The position numbers and the translations under genes were made by a program. The notes below the pieces were generated by a model, which saw only the letters and a program-made list of their open reading frames with translations, did not search any database and was not told the DNA's origin. Of a stretch of 64,000 bases of DNA, positions 12,653 to 24,600 are shown piece by piece. This DNA comes from Acanthaster planci (taxonomy: Eukaryota; Echinodermata; Asteroidea; Valvatida; Acanthasteridae): assembly GCF_001949145.1 (NCBI RefSeq), contig NW_019091362.1, forward strand, positions 3,672,519-3,736,518, in the 5' to 3' direction. Every line of letters begins with the position of its first letter. Within the stretch, counting starts at the first letter, position 1.

Positions 12653-14160
12653 ACATGACACAATTTGAATTGTTTCGAAAGTACGTTTTCAGAAGGAAGT
12701 TGATGTTTTACTTTCAACTGATGCTTCTCGTTAATAAAGTACATAAGTAAACACCCACGAAACTCCTTTAAGTTATGAACCATACTACGAGCAATGCATA
12801 ATATCCCGCATTCCTGTGGGCTCGCTGTCACCACATCTAGAAAACAACTTTATCCATAAATCAAAACCAAATCACCGTCAAGTTCCTGATCTTGGATCAA
12901 AGCCGGCAGGTACTGACCAACTACTCAATACATTTATAGGAAATATATACTCATCAGGCCATAGTTAACCCCATAAGGTTTCAACGTCTCTCTCCGTTCT
13001 TGTCTGGTTGCTCAAAATGCGCACAAGCTAACCTAAGAAGAGGAAGAATTGTCTTCCAGTCTAAGACGACTGGTATTCACATCTAATCATTCAAATAAGT
13101 TCAATTCATTCTTATTATTACCACTTGCCAATTTACATTTCCACCAGAAAAATACCCACAAGACCAGGAACTGCGGAAAACCCCGCGAGATATTCATCGC
13201 CAACCAAAAATGTCTGTAGTATACTTTCCAGTTGCAAAAGAGAAGGAAATTCAAATTCTTTATTATGCAACATGCACAAATTAAAACATGCCATTCATAC
13301 CCTCGTTACTTTAATCTAATAGAAAGTTATCATTATGGCTCTGATGCCGTGTAGGGGTCACCGTACTAAATAGAACTAGCCTGGTAGTCAGTAAGCTTTC
13401 ATATCTCCTTTAAATGTTACATAATTTTTCCTAAAAATGGTGCCCGACCTGAAATTCAAGACACCGAGTACCAAACGTACAGTATACGTTTTCAACACAA
13501 CTCCACATACAGGCCTTCAAGTCAAGTCACGTAACTATAACTTAGGAAAATGATATCTGCTTGTGCTAATCTCAAATTTAACTTTCATTGTCTTTACTTG
13601 ACTTTTACATCATTTTTAATTACTAAAAGTTTCGCGCATTGAGAACCGAAACTGATTTTAGTTTTGTTCTGAGAAAGGACGGATGTAGGACAAAGGCAGC
13701 TTCCTGGATCCTTAAAATACAACTTATAACAGCATGGTCATTCGGAATTGTAACTGTATGTTTTAACATTCACAGAGTTGTGATGAGGCCGGAATTTCGA
13801 CAGTACACGTATACGTCAGTCAGGGGAAGAATACCGAAAAAATTCAAAGTCTGTGAAATGACAGGACCATGCAACCGGAATTTGTTCAAGAAAACGTGCA
13901 TTCTCTCAGGCGTAATGATGGGTAAATAATTTTTTTTGCGGTAAAAACATTTCCCGTCTGGGGATGTACCGTAACTGACTCAACCCAATTTTTGTTATCA
14001 CAATAGATCTCTTTCCGGTCGTTATACGTGGCTCAATGGTGAAGGTTTGGCTGTTACAGGTATCGTGTATCGAAAGCAACCCTTTGGCCTTCGTGTACTA
14101 CAAAACAGGAAAAAGGAAGAGGCCACAGTGCAATCCTCATCATGGATACACTGTACATGT

Positions 14161-14286
14161 ATAGAGGGTTTGCATGGCTGCCATCTTGCAGGCCAGAGGT
14201 TTTGTTTCACTGGGTATGCACAAAGGAGGTTTCTCTGTGGAACGAAAGAACTACCCTACAAGATGGCTACCATGCAAATCCTCTAT
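14161..14286. repeat. short inverted repeat (foldback), arms about 32 bp
   Basis: Arms at 14161-14192 (starts ATAGAGGGTTTGCATGG) and 14254-14286 are reverse complements with about four differences, separated by about 60 bases. The size suggests a MITE remnant. Confidence 0.6.
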
Positions 14287-15830
14287 TGTCATAGCAAATC
14301 TTTCCATACACAGAAATACAGTGATAATGTTACAGATGTCTTTTTTCAAGACGTCGCATAATAAAGCAAATGCACTCTTTTAATTACATCTGCATTTTAA
14401 TTTTATTTTTGCGCGTGCTCAATATCTAAAATATCTTTATCACTTTTCAACATAACAGGACCGTAAAGACTCACTAAAAATATACCTCTTTAATTTTGAT
14501 ACAATGAAATACCTGCGTGAAAATGTTACAATCATAAAAAGTGTATTCTCATAAACATGTTGAGAAACAGCGTGATGATGGCTAACCATCGTAAAGGGAG
14601 TAAAAAAATTACTTCAAGTACACATGTAAAAGTGCATGAATTTGAAGGACTCAACGACATGTCACTCAAAATCACTTCCGTTTCAACAGAAATCTCTCAG
14701 GTCACTTGTCTTTGGAGAAATTCACGACGGGTATACTTTATTACAAAAGAACTGTTTGGGTTTTCGAAGTATTCAGGTTATGAAGAGTCGTTGACTTATT
14801 TACTTCCAGTATTCAAATCACCGTAACAAAAGAGCTGCCCTCGAACTGTGACACTTATACGGAAGTCAGAAGAAAGAGGGTCTTTTGAAATAGGTTGTTC
14901 ATTGTTACATATACACATCAAAAATGTCCTATTACGTGATCTATAACCTTACCCACAATACCAGACATTAAATTGTATTATCTGAGAACACTGTGTTTGA
15001 ACCACGCGCAAAATAAAGTTGAAGTTTCCCACGTCCGACTTTATGTGTGTACTTAAGAATGTTAGTACACAGTGGATTCCGTCCAAAACGGAAGAATCAG
15101 GTTGACTTCTTTCCGTTATTTTATGAGCCTTTCTCCGGGTTTGAATTACAACGATGGCGCGAAACGGACGCTTGTTTGGATATACCGAAGTATCAGTCTT
15201 GACCTGCATGTGCCAATTAGTTTGTGGATACCTTTAATACCACGTTAGCCAGGGCGATGAAAAAAGTGAAAGCTGTTGTAAATTTTATCAATTGGTAACA
15301 TGGTTATGCATTCGAGACTTAAAACTTTTTACAAACATTAATTTATACTATGTAGCGAAATTGCATCGGTGTAAACAGTCGCGTGGGACAATTACCTATA
15401 GTCAGGACTGAAATATTTTACTTGACACGAAACATTGGTGTAGATGAAATAAAAATGAGAAAGCGTGACAACAATATTCTAAAAATACTATCAATGAAAT
15501 GTACAGTACAACTAGGATTTTTAGAAAAGGTAATCTAAAATTATTAGTAAACCACACTCCAACAACATCGGTCACATTTTGACAGACTGCTACTGCAAAA
15601 ATAAGTTACATTTACTGAAAATAAATATAAACTGACAATTATAAACACGAGCAACATTATATAGTAAGAGAGAAAGGGGCGGCAGGCGGTTTTTAGTAGT
15701 GCTTCTTCAGCCTTCGTTTTGACCTATTACGGGAAAATCTTTAATATTCATAGGCAAATTTTTTTTTCTTCAGAGAGTCTCGAATATCGGTCAGCCATTG
15801 TTAATATAAATATTACTGAAAATGTATTTC

Positions 15831-15836
15831 TTTATT
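15831..15836 (-). other. candidate polyadenylation signal for the WASP-like gene
   Basis: AATAAA on the minus strand, about 650 bases past the stop at 16485. Confidence 0.25.
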
Positions 15837-16484
15837 GCCTCTTATGCAAGTTAAAAAAAAGTCATATACCCTCGAACTGAAAGGAAATGTATATCATTAA
15901 CACATCGGACATCTATCTTCTCCCGTTAGTTTAAAAGTTGGGCTTTTAATTAAATACATGTTAATGGTTTGCGCCAAAAATTTGGCAGACACAAGTAGGC
16001 CTATAATATTACAATTTTCAATCTAGCAAAATATATATCACTGTCTTTTCCGTGATGTACGACTTTACAGTACAAATCATGCACTCATTGACTGCACTTC
16101 AAAAAGTAATGTCTGGAATGGTATATTTCAAACATAACATAAAGGTGCATAATTAATAAATTACGCTGGCAAATCGTTTGCAGTACAAATAGTTTGCGAC
16201 CTAAAGCAACATAGAACTTTGCACCCCTATAACGTTTAAAAAAATGTATATGTACAGTTTTACAAGCCGAAGTCAAATGCTGAGGCAATCTTCCTATGTT
16301 CCACCGTGTATTGCGAACACTGTTCAAGTCTATTGGTTTCCCTGTAAGTATTGCATAGGATGTTCATCATGTTCTTTTCGTCCAACTTGGAGAGTGCATG
16401 TATATAGTCATGCCATCAAAAATACGTACGAGCTACAATTTACTTCGCGTACAGCAGGCACAGTTTTTTAAAAGCACAGGACAA

Positions 16485-17198
16485 TCATTCATGGAGCTCA
16501 TCCAGCCCCGAGTCCTCTGTCGAGGTGCTCTCAGCGTAAGCTAGCATTTTAGAAGTGTCCCCGTTCTCTGGCGGAGATCCCCCGCCATATTGTTGGGGTG
16601 TTGGTGCTACAATGGTAGGCACGGTGCCCATCATCCGCTGCACGAACTTCTCGTGGTCCAAATTTGTGACGTGTTCGAACATGCAAGGCTGCGATATCGT
16701 CTCCTTCTTGGGCAACGTGACTTTGGGCTCCCTGTGTTTCCTCTTCTTCTTCTTGGCGTTCTGAGACCCCTCCTCCGAGGCCAGCTCCTCAAGCCACGCG
16801 TGCACGGTGTCTAGGAGCTCGGCCGCCGCCAGGTCGTTGTCGAAACTCAGGCCGGCCAGTTTCTGTGCGTCTCCAGAGACGCACAGAGTATGGAAGTTCC
16901 TCTCCGGAGACCTATACTTGCTGTCCTGGTTCAGGCCGTCTTTCCACTGCACAAACCCGGTCCCCTTCTCGGCGATGCACAGCACGAGCCGTCGCTCGTT
17001 CTGTCTGTTCTCGAAGATTAAAGTCGGGAATCCCGTCGTGGCCAGCTCCCAGCCGCCCAGGTTGGCCATCTCCTGCAAGGTGGTGAAATAAAGATTGGCC
17101 AGAGCCGGACAGACGTACACCCGACTCTTCAGGCTGGTGAAGAACCGTTCAATCTGCCGTATATCCTGGTCGGTGCAAGTCCCCGTTGTGGCCGCCAT
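16485..17198 (-). CDS. WASP-like protein: WH1 domain, basic patch and CRIB-like motif, no VCA tail
   Basis: Predicted 237 residues in one exon. Residues ~8-139 follow the WH1/EVH1 pattern of WASP/N-WASP: a leading helix (DQDIRQIERFFTSLKSRVYV), the core strand WELATTGFPTLIF, FVQWKDGL, the FHTLCVSGD block and GLSFDNDLAAAELLDTV. Residues 149-156 are a KKKKRKHR basic patch. Residues 168-176 read ISQPCMFEH, matching ISxPxxFxH of the Cdc42/Rac-binding CRIB motif, but the following HVG is absent. The same order occurs in WASP, where WH1 binds WIP and the basic/CRIB region binds PIP2 and Cdc42. The polyproline region and the Arp2/3-activating VCA segment are missing; the protein ends in an acidic tail (STEDSGLDELHE). 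I chose the ATG at 17198 (good context); the frame is open to about 17326, with another ATG at 17231. An adaptor or competitor role is inference. Confidence 0.72.
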   Translation of the reverse strand: MAATTGTCTDQDIRQIERFFTSLKSRVYVCPALANLYFTTLQEMANLGGWELATTGFPTLIFENRQNERRLVLCIAEKGTGFVQWKDGLNQDSKYRSPERNFHTLCVSGDAQKLAGLSFDNDLAAAELLDTVHAWLEELASEEGSQNAKKKKRKHREPKVTLPKKETISQPCMFEHVTNLDHEKFVQRMMGTVPTIVAPTPQQYGGGSPPENGDTSKMLAYAESTSTEDSGLDELHE

Positions 17199-18589
17199 TG
17201 CTGCCGGATTAGCAACTCCTACAACATTCATGTTCAACGTGCATTCACCGTCACCAGGCTGTAGCTTGGAATAGTTTAAAATTAGATCAGCCGGGTACGA
17301 TGCATACCAGTCGTTCCACAAGCATCAATGCAAGACTCCGGGGCCGCAATATCACCTCCTGACCTTGTCTCGCAGCACGCGAGCCGTCGTCAAATATCCA
17401 AACAAAAAATCCCTTCTGGCTCAATCACTCTTTGTCAAATGACATGCATTTCATTAGTCACTAGCCTACAACTGCGGAGCCTCTCTGGTGATAGTTATAA
17501 ACGGGGAAGTCGCATAACCCTGAAACCAAATTCCACTGTCTGCGATACGGCAAGCAAGGGAGGGATTCAGCACAATACACCTCCTGAATTGTATTATTCC
17601 CAGTCCGGTTTCCGCCCTTGGGAGTTCTCACTAAAAGCTTTAGCCCTACCCTTGACCTCCTCAGCCCAAAAAACAGTGCAGTTCCACAACCACACGCAAG
17701 TCGTCAACTTTGATCCACGCTGACGGGGAAATTCCTTAGGTTCGGCGGACCGTCACCACAGCTGAGTTGTTGGCAGCATCCGCTCACGGCGGGGAGGTCG
17801 ATTTCTTGTACATGTACTACTGGCACCTCACCGCGCCAAACTGCTCCCAAGAGGTCGAGAAAAAGCGCCACATATGCAGTTGCTTTCCTCTGAAATAAGA
17901 CTATTATTTACTGGCTGGGAAACTGGGATGTCAATACTACGACGAAAATTGAAAGGAGAGAACAAAAAAGGGTTTGAATTATTACCTAAATCTTGATGAA
18001 CGACAAAAGTAGGGACTAATGTCATACACTTATAACATTATCCTTTGCTATCTACCGTAGATAGCAAATTTGAACTCCAGAGAGCGATACGTTTTACCTT
18101 TCAACATAAACTGCATCATTCAAGGCAAGCATGGAAGAATACCATTCAAGATATTCGGTTTCAGAACCGTGCAGACGAAAGGAGGGATCCAATTTGGATG
18201 AATTATTCATCACCGAAACAACAATGCAAATACCCAAGTAGTAAGAGTTCCGCGCCTGGCTGCTACGATTTTAGAGTTTCACAAAAGTTTTCCAAAGGTG
18301 ACTGGGAATTGTCTTCAATGAAAACACCAGGCAAGGTGAAATTTCATGTTCTTTGGTGGCGAATACGCCGAGTCAGGAGACAGCCCTCGACCTCTTGCCC
18401 AAGCAGGTTACGACAAAATCTGAATAAATGTGATACCCAATTCAGATTTTTAGTTCAGAAAGAAGCATGGAGAGGGCGTAACATTCAACAACTTACATTG
18501 ACTCTATACTTTAGAGACGACAATAAAGATAGAACACTGTTAATGACCCTATCCATTCCACATTCCATGCAACAGCGTGGGTAATAGCT

Positions 18590-18658
18590 CTACCCCCAGA
18601 ACTGTGGGGTCCGACGTGGGAGCGGGGCGGACGTCGGACCCCACAGTTTTGGGGGTAG
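18590..18658. repeat. GC-rich 28-bp palindrome (hairpin) with 13-base loop
   Basis: The left arm 18590-18617 and right arm 18631-18658 are reverse complements at 27 of 28 positions; the one difference would be a G-U pair in one RNA strand. The loop is 18618-18630 (GGGAGCGGGGCGG). The arms contain the block TGTGGGGTCCGACGT. Composition is far richer in G+C than the surroundings. It could be a compact MITE or a small-RNA precursor hairpin. Confidence 0.85.
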
Positions 18659-19142
18659 GTAATAGACAAGTGGCAGGACAGGAAAAGAATAACACTACTA
18701 TAACATTGTAAAACATTTATTTCGGGTTGAAACTATAGGTTCATCTCTTCCTATAGTAACGTTACGAAGATAGACTTCAATCGTATCGACGATGCGATAT
18801 TTTACCCTGATTCACAGCGACATTCGTGACAAGGGATGGAATCCATGGGTCATTTTGCATGACATGCATGACATCATGTCTTTCAATTTTAGGCTGTAGC
18901 GAGCCCGATTTTCTGTTCTACGAAAATTCATATTTCATGCAGGAATAATAAGTCTGAATGGCAACTTACCACTAACAGACTAACACCAGCAGCACACGTA
19001 CATGCGTATCGTGTCCAGCTTACCATGTATCTTTGAAGGAAAAACGGAAAAAAGTTTATTCCTAACGCGACAATTCTCTGATGACTCACCACACGTGTTC
19101 GCTGGAGCAAGACCACGAGTCCCTCCTATGAAGAGATATGAC

Positions 19143-19215
19143 GGCTCACTTAAGGTGGAGACGTTCGTGAAGCACGACAATTAAGGCTCCCCGGTTGGAG
19201 TTGGATGAGAAAAAC
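19143..19215. repeat. left arm of dispersed inverted repeat around SND1 exon 1
   Basis: This segment is the reverse complement of 22816-22887, including the exact shared core GAAGCACGACAATTAAGGCT followed by CCCCGGTTGGAG. The arms are 3.6 kb apart and bracket SND1 exon 1. It is either two insertions of one repeat family or the ends of a larger decayed element. Confidence 0.7.
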
Positions 19216-21643
19216 ACATCACACGCAGTTGCTGGCACTTGAATGTGAATTTGCTGTTCACTCGCGTTCGAGGTGTAACACATAATGTGCACTGGCAAAA
19301 TGCTGGTATGGTAATTGTAGGCCTACGCGAATTCAAAGTACATGTAGTTGACACAGTAGATGCACATACAGGCACGATCCCACGATATTATTTTGCCGTG
19401 TCTAGCAGCCCATGAAATTGCGACCTTTTGTGCGGTCAGACGCCGCGAACCCGCTGACTAAACCCTGTCTGGACCGTTTGGGTGCACAAACAGACCCCAC
19501 GGACTCCAGGCTGCGCTGTTTTATCTGGAATCGCTGAGGAATGCAGGATTTTTTAATGAGGTTTGTACGACCAAAATGCCCTGGCTGACACTCCTGTGCT
19601 CACAGATCGGCTTGATGGTCGACTCTCTCTGCGTGTGTCAAGCTATATGCTGTATATATACATGTACCTCCACACAACTTGTAACAGAGGCCTCGAGGAA
19701 GCGCACTGCTCTCTCTCGGTGGCGGAATATTTTTAGTCGGTTGGTAAATAGACTAGTTCCTGTACGTATGCACGCGATTGTGACTAACAGCTGGATCACC
19801 ACACCTATTCATACATTTACTAAGTATTGTCGCCGTGTTGCGTTAGTGACTTTACAGCGGGTTTTACATACAATGACGACCATAAAAAACGAATTCCATT
19901 GAACTCCAATCCCCTGGTGCATTATGATGACGTATACTGGGACATTTCCAAAGGATGCTGTAATGTGGCCCCGGGGGCGCCGCTTCTATATCGCTCATAT
20001 GAGCGTTCTGTAGCCCGTGCCCAACGGTTACAAAATCTGGGATGTAGGTCTTCTTTTTGAACTTGATTCCGACAAAAATCGTTATTATACGTCGGTATAT
20101 CGGTACATGAATGACAACACTATGAAGGGAAATTAACCAAAAAGAGCAAAGGGTTTGAACTATTCTCAGGCAGGTATTCAGAACCGCAGTACAGTAAAAG
20201 AGCTCCATCCGGTTTTTTATTTAGTTTTTGGCAAAAACCCTATTAGTGAATCTATTTTAATCGGTACCTATATTAGGCGAAATTACACACGGTCGATGCA
20301 AAATGCTTCTGAAAATAGACAAGTAAGTTTTTAAGCTGCCCCTTTTCAATATACTGATGTTCCTATATCAGACTTACTGTATCTTTGTCAACGCCGTGTA
20401 CATTATCTTGCATATTCGGTTCGCAAATCACAACTCGGGAATCAGAGAGCAACTGGGATATTCATTAGGCTTATCATTGAAAAATACGATAGCATGGTGA
20501 CACGCCATCGATTCTGGCGCACATCGTTACATACACACCGTTACATTACACGGAAGTGAAGGCATTGCGAAACTAAAGTTATGTTTACACTGGCTCAAGA
20601 TTTCAGGTAGCTGTGATTGAAAACCAGTTGTTGGCAGTTTGAAGAGGTCTGTTTCTGTTTTATAATTTGACAAACTCCAGTATGTGCGTTATCCCTCTCA
20701 ACTCTTTTTGGCCCTTTCATCAGTCTTTATTTCGCCGAAGCTAACTTTTTGTCACAAGTTGAAAGTTGTCAGTAATTTTTTCGCCTGTCCGTGCCTGTCC
20801 TTCACCATTCACCGACCTTGTCTTCTTCCCAGATTTACTGCAGGTCGTTGAAACGTGCATTTGAAATTAATGAATCATTTAACGATCCAAAGGTCAAGTT
20901 GTCAATGGAAAATAAGATGCTACATGCATTTACACAAGATTTACAACTAAAGACCTGGATTGAAGAAAAATACCGGGAAATAATCAGATTTTCCCACCAA
21001 AAGCAAGCAACTCCCCGTAAGCAAACACAGGTGCACACCCCTGAGATTGAAATCGCACCGAAAGTTGCTGAACTTCCTCGTGGGACAAACCTTATTTGTT
21101 GCCGTCGGCCGCCCACCATTGTTTTTTTTTTCCACTGGAAGCCAACGCCACTCAACCAAAGATGGTATTATTGTGTTGTTTGCCTCGTCACGTATTCGAT
21201 TTTGAACAGTAGCCAAAGGTTAAGAAGTTTATTGTCCTGACTAAACTAAGTTCAAAGAGCCATGTTAAAAGTTGGGTTTTAGTTATTCTCAGTTTTATTC
21301 GACATCTGTTAAAGATTCAAACATTAAACTTTGATTGCTGTCAGGACAGACCAGCAGGTCTTTAAAAATATTTCACGATTGGCGAGGCACTGAAGTACTG
21401 TACGTGGCAATCAGTGGCCACAATCCAGACATACATGTACGTGCCTACCCTAAGAAGGTCTACGGACATGCGTCACTGTACTAGTCTTGCTTTCCAAACT
21501 TACTAATAACAAACACCTTCATTCTAATGTATTGACGGCTGGTACGCAGTCTAATATAAACTTTGACTCCGTGTATTTTGTACACGTTGACCTTTAAATC
21601 ACGTGACGAAGCCCTTTCCCTACAAAACTTGCACGTTGCAAGA

Positions 21644-24600
21644 ATGGCTGCTCAATCACAGCAACAGAATTTCATGCGAGGAATCGTTAAACAGGTACCA
21701 GAATTGAGTTTTGACGAACGAGATGATTAAATAAGAATCTTGTTCATTGGTCACATTTTTCTTCTCTATTCTGACTTGGTTTCAAAACTGAGTAAACGAC
21801 GTTGAAANGTGCGATTTGTACGCGCGCTGTACATGATGTAGTTTGTGTGTGTACAGCACGTTGGGCTACGTGTACGTGTACATATACACACCACCCAGGT
21901 TTTCCATATGTTTGTACAAGTACAAGATATACGCAAGCGGGGATGGGTGGAAGAGGGGTAATGTCGGGCCATATTGTACAATGTTCGAAGTTGAAGATGG
22001 TCGACGTGCCATTTTGCCATCCCCAGTGAGTGAGAGGCATAATTAGATAATCAATTTTAAGTGGTTACCGGTTTACCTTCACACGAAAAAGGCATGGGAA
22101 ATTATGTTTTGAAAAGAAATCAAAGGAATAATCAAGAACACAATGATTCCATGATGCTACATGTACTTTTTAAAAGAGAAACAGAACAAGGAAAATCAAG
22201 GCAAGGTGAGACCTCCTCCATGGTGAGACATGATGAGTACAAATGGTGTTACGGGATGTTGAAAAATACTGAAGTTATTGACCAAAAAATGGTTGACATT
22301 TTTAGTAATTTTAGACTATTCCACTGGTTTTCTGCATAGTGAAAGATGATGAAAGAAGATTCAAAAACTAATACTCAAAGAGAGATGATACCTGAGCAAC
22401 ACAGCTGTGAATCCGTTGAAACACAGTAGACCACAGTTTGAGGAATTTTGGGTTGTTACTGAATTGAAGCATAGAGAAAGGACACAGAAGGAGTTGCAAC
22501 TTGGGCACTGCAAAATGTTCAGTGATGGTCGCCGCCAAGTCAGACGAATACTAGAAAACATTCCAAAAATGCCCGATTACTGCCTGCATCTTAGCTGGAC
22601 AAGCAGGGCCAGTAATGTCCTAGCAAATCTTATAGTTTTTTTGCTTGCAATTAAATACAAATAATTGCTGTGACCAGGAAATAGAGAGAAATCCCTGATA
22701 TTAGACCTGCTTTTGCCATCGTAAACAAACTTTTTAAATTTTGATAAACTGTTCAATTATCCGAGCAAAGTTTGTACTTTTATTCTCGTCTCACCAATAC
22801 ATCAGTGTTCATCAGTTTTTCTCATCCACCTCCAACCGGGGAGCCTTAATTGTCGTGCTTCACGTACGTATCCACAATAAGTGAGCCATCAAAAGAAAGA
22901 GCTCATTAAGGGCAAAGACTGCACGTATAGATTTAGGGCACACAGTGTAATGCAAGCAACTGTGCAAGCATTAAATTTGATGTTGTCACGAGATCATACC
23001 AAGCACCAACAAAGGCATGAATATTCAATTTCCTATACCTCAGTACACAAAGTTTTAAGGATGTAGATTACCAGGGACAAATTGTGGTGGCGATCATAGG
23101 GTACAAAGGGGTTTCGTGGTTGTTGAACAGATGGTGTGTGGCAATCATTTGTTGCGCTCTGGCTGTGGACATACCAGGCATGCCAGAAAGCGGTAATTGG
23201 CCAGATGTTAGAGCCCAGGCAGTTCAAACTCCTTCTGTGTCCTTCCTCTATGTTTGAAGCATCCAAAATGGAATTGGTTGAATTCACAAATCAATGGATC
23301 TCACTTGGTAGGTTCAGTCTGGCGATGCTGTCATCATCCGAGGCCAGCCCAAAGGTGGACCTCCGCCGGAAAAGCAGATATGTCTGTCCAACGTCACCGC
23401 CCCCAAGTTGGCTAAAAAAGCCAACCCCAACATTGCCACCTCTGTAGAAACTAAAGATGAGGTAATTTGCTTTTAGATGATATATTTTTGGAATAATAGC
23501 TGAGACCTAAGAAAGTGTGGAGGTCGTAAATGTAAGGCTGAATGGCTTATTAGGTGAAACATTGACATGATGTAATTGTTGGTTGTAAAAATCTCCATTT
23601 TGTTGGACAAAATTCAAATTGAATCAAACGAACCTTACAATTTCCTTGAATGGTTTGTCGGATACTTAAGAAGCTTAAAGAAAAGATGCAGCAAAGATCA
23701 GTTTGCACAGGCCTGACAAAATATTAGAGCTTTTTTTTGTGTGTGTGTGTAGCCTTATGCATGGGAGGCCCGTGAATACTTGCGGAAAAAACTCATCGGC
23801 AAGGAGGTGCATTTCACTGTGGAGTATAGTGTACCGGGGAGTGGACGCGCTTATGGATGCATATACCTGCCCACAGGAAAAGGTGAGAGACAAAGTTAGA
23901 TGACGAGCCTTTCAATCTCACCAGGTGCAAGGCTCTGCAAATTGGATACTGATGTTTTGAGAAAGGAACCCAAGTTTTTTAGTTGCTCTTTTGGGTTTTG
24001 TTGTTGTCGGTCACACTGTATCAATGGATGTCGCTAGAATTTTAGCTTTGTGCTAGTGGAATAACGTATAGTTCTAAGGGTGAGGAAAATCGTGTTGTGA
24101 AGACAAAGTGAAATCTCACAAGGTAAAGCAAAATGAAATTGTATGATTAAAATGTCAAGAAGGCGGGTCTTGAGCAAATTTTGGTTGAGCGGAACTTATG
24201 TTTGTTCTCCGTGACTCTACATTTCCTCCTCATGTCTTTCAAATCTTCCCTCCCACCGCAGACCAAACTCCTGAGAATGTAACAGAGTCCATCGTTGCGG
24301 AGGGTTTAGTGGAAGTCAGGCGAGGCGGCATCAAACCAAGCGAGTGAGTTGAACCCATCGTAATCAATTTCAGTCTGCCAATTTGCAAGGGGGAGGGTTC
24401 AGTTCTCACAGTCTGCCAGCAGTCGGGCGTACACAATTCATGTCATGTTCCCCCTCTGCCCTGCCATCTTGCAGTGATCAGAATAAACTCATCCTACTGG
24501 AGGACACGGCCAAGGCAGCCAAGAAGGGCAAGTGGGCTGGCACTGCCTCCGGTGCTGGGGTACGGGACGTCCACTGGGCCATCGAGAACCCACGGAACTT

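Larger units (their letters stand above)
5235..16484. other. long intergenic region with scattered repeats and weak coding candidates
   Basis: No recognised gene. It holds a MITE (7386-7521), a GTTT/ATTT microsatellite (8161-8194), a degenerate GGATCGGATT-rich stretch (about 6990-7130), a recurring GATCCGCCATT-ended repeat (8580-8630), a small inverted repeat (14161-14286), and three exon-like stretches listed separately (9771-10076, 11310-11564, 12470-12652). The rest looks non-coding: AT-rich, with stop codons in all frames. Confidence 0.5.
17199..21643. other. intergenic region between the WASP-like gene and SND1
   Basis: No gene recognised. It contains the hairpin at 18590-18658 and the left arm of a dispersed inverted repeat (19143-19215). 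The promoters of the WASP-like gene (minus) and of SND1 (plus) should lie at its two ends. I see no TATA box or other confident promoter element. Confidence 0.5.

Noticed and set aside
12358-12834. 158-codon minus-strand frame
   Set aside because: Third-position composition is better on the opposite strand, and no domain is visible.
18045-18584. 179-codon plus-strand frame before the hairpin
   Set aside because: Composition is Gln/Arg/Ser-rich without codon bias, with no domain and no splice partners; probably chance.
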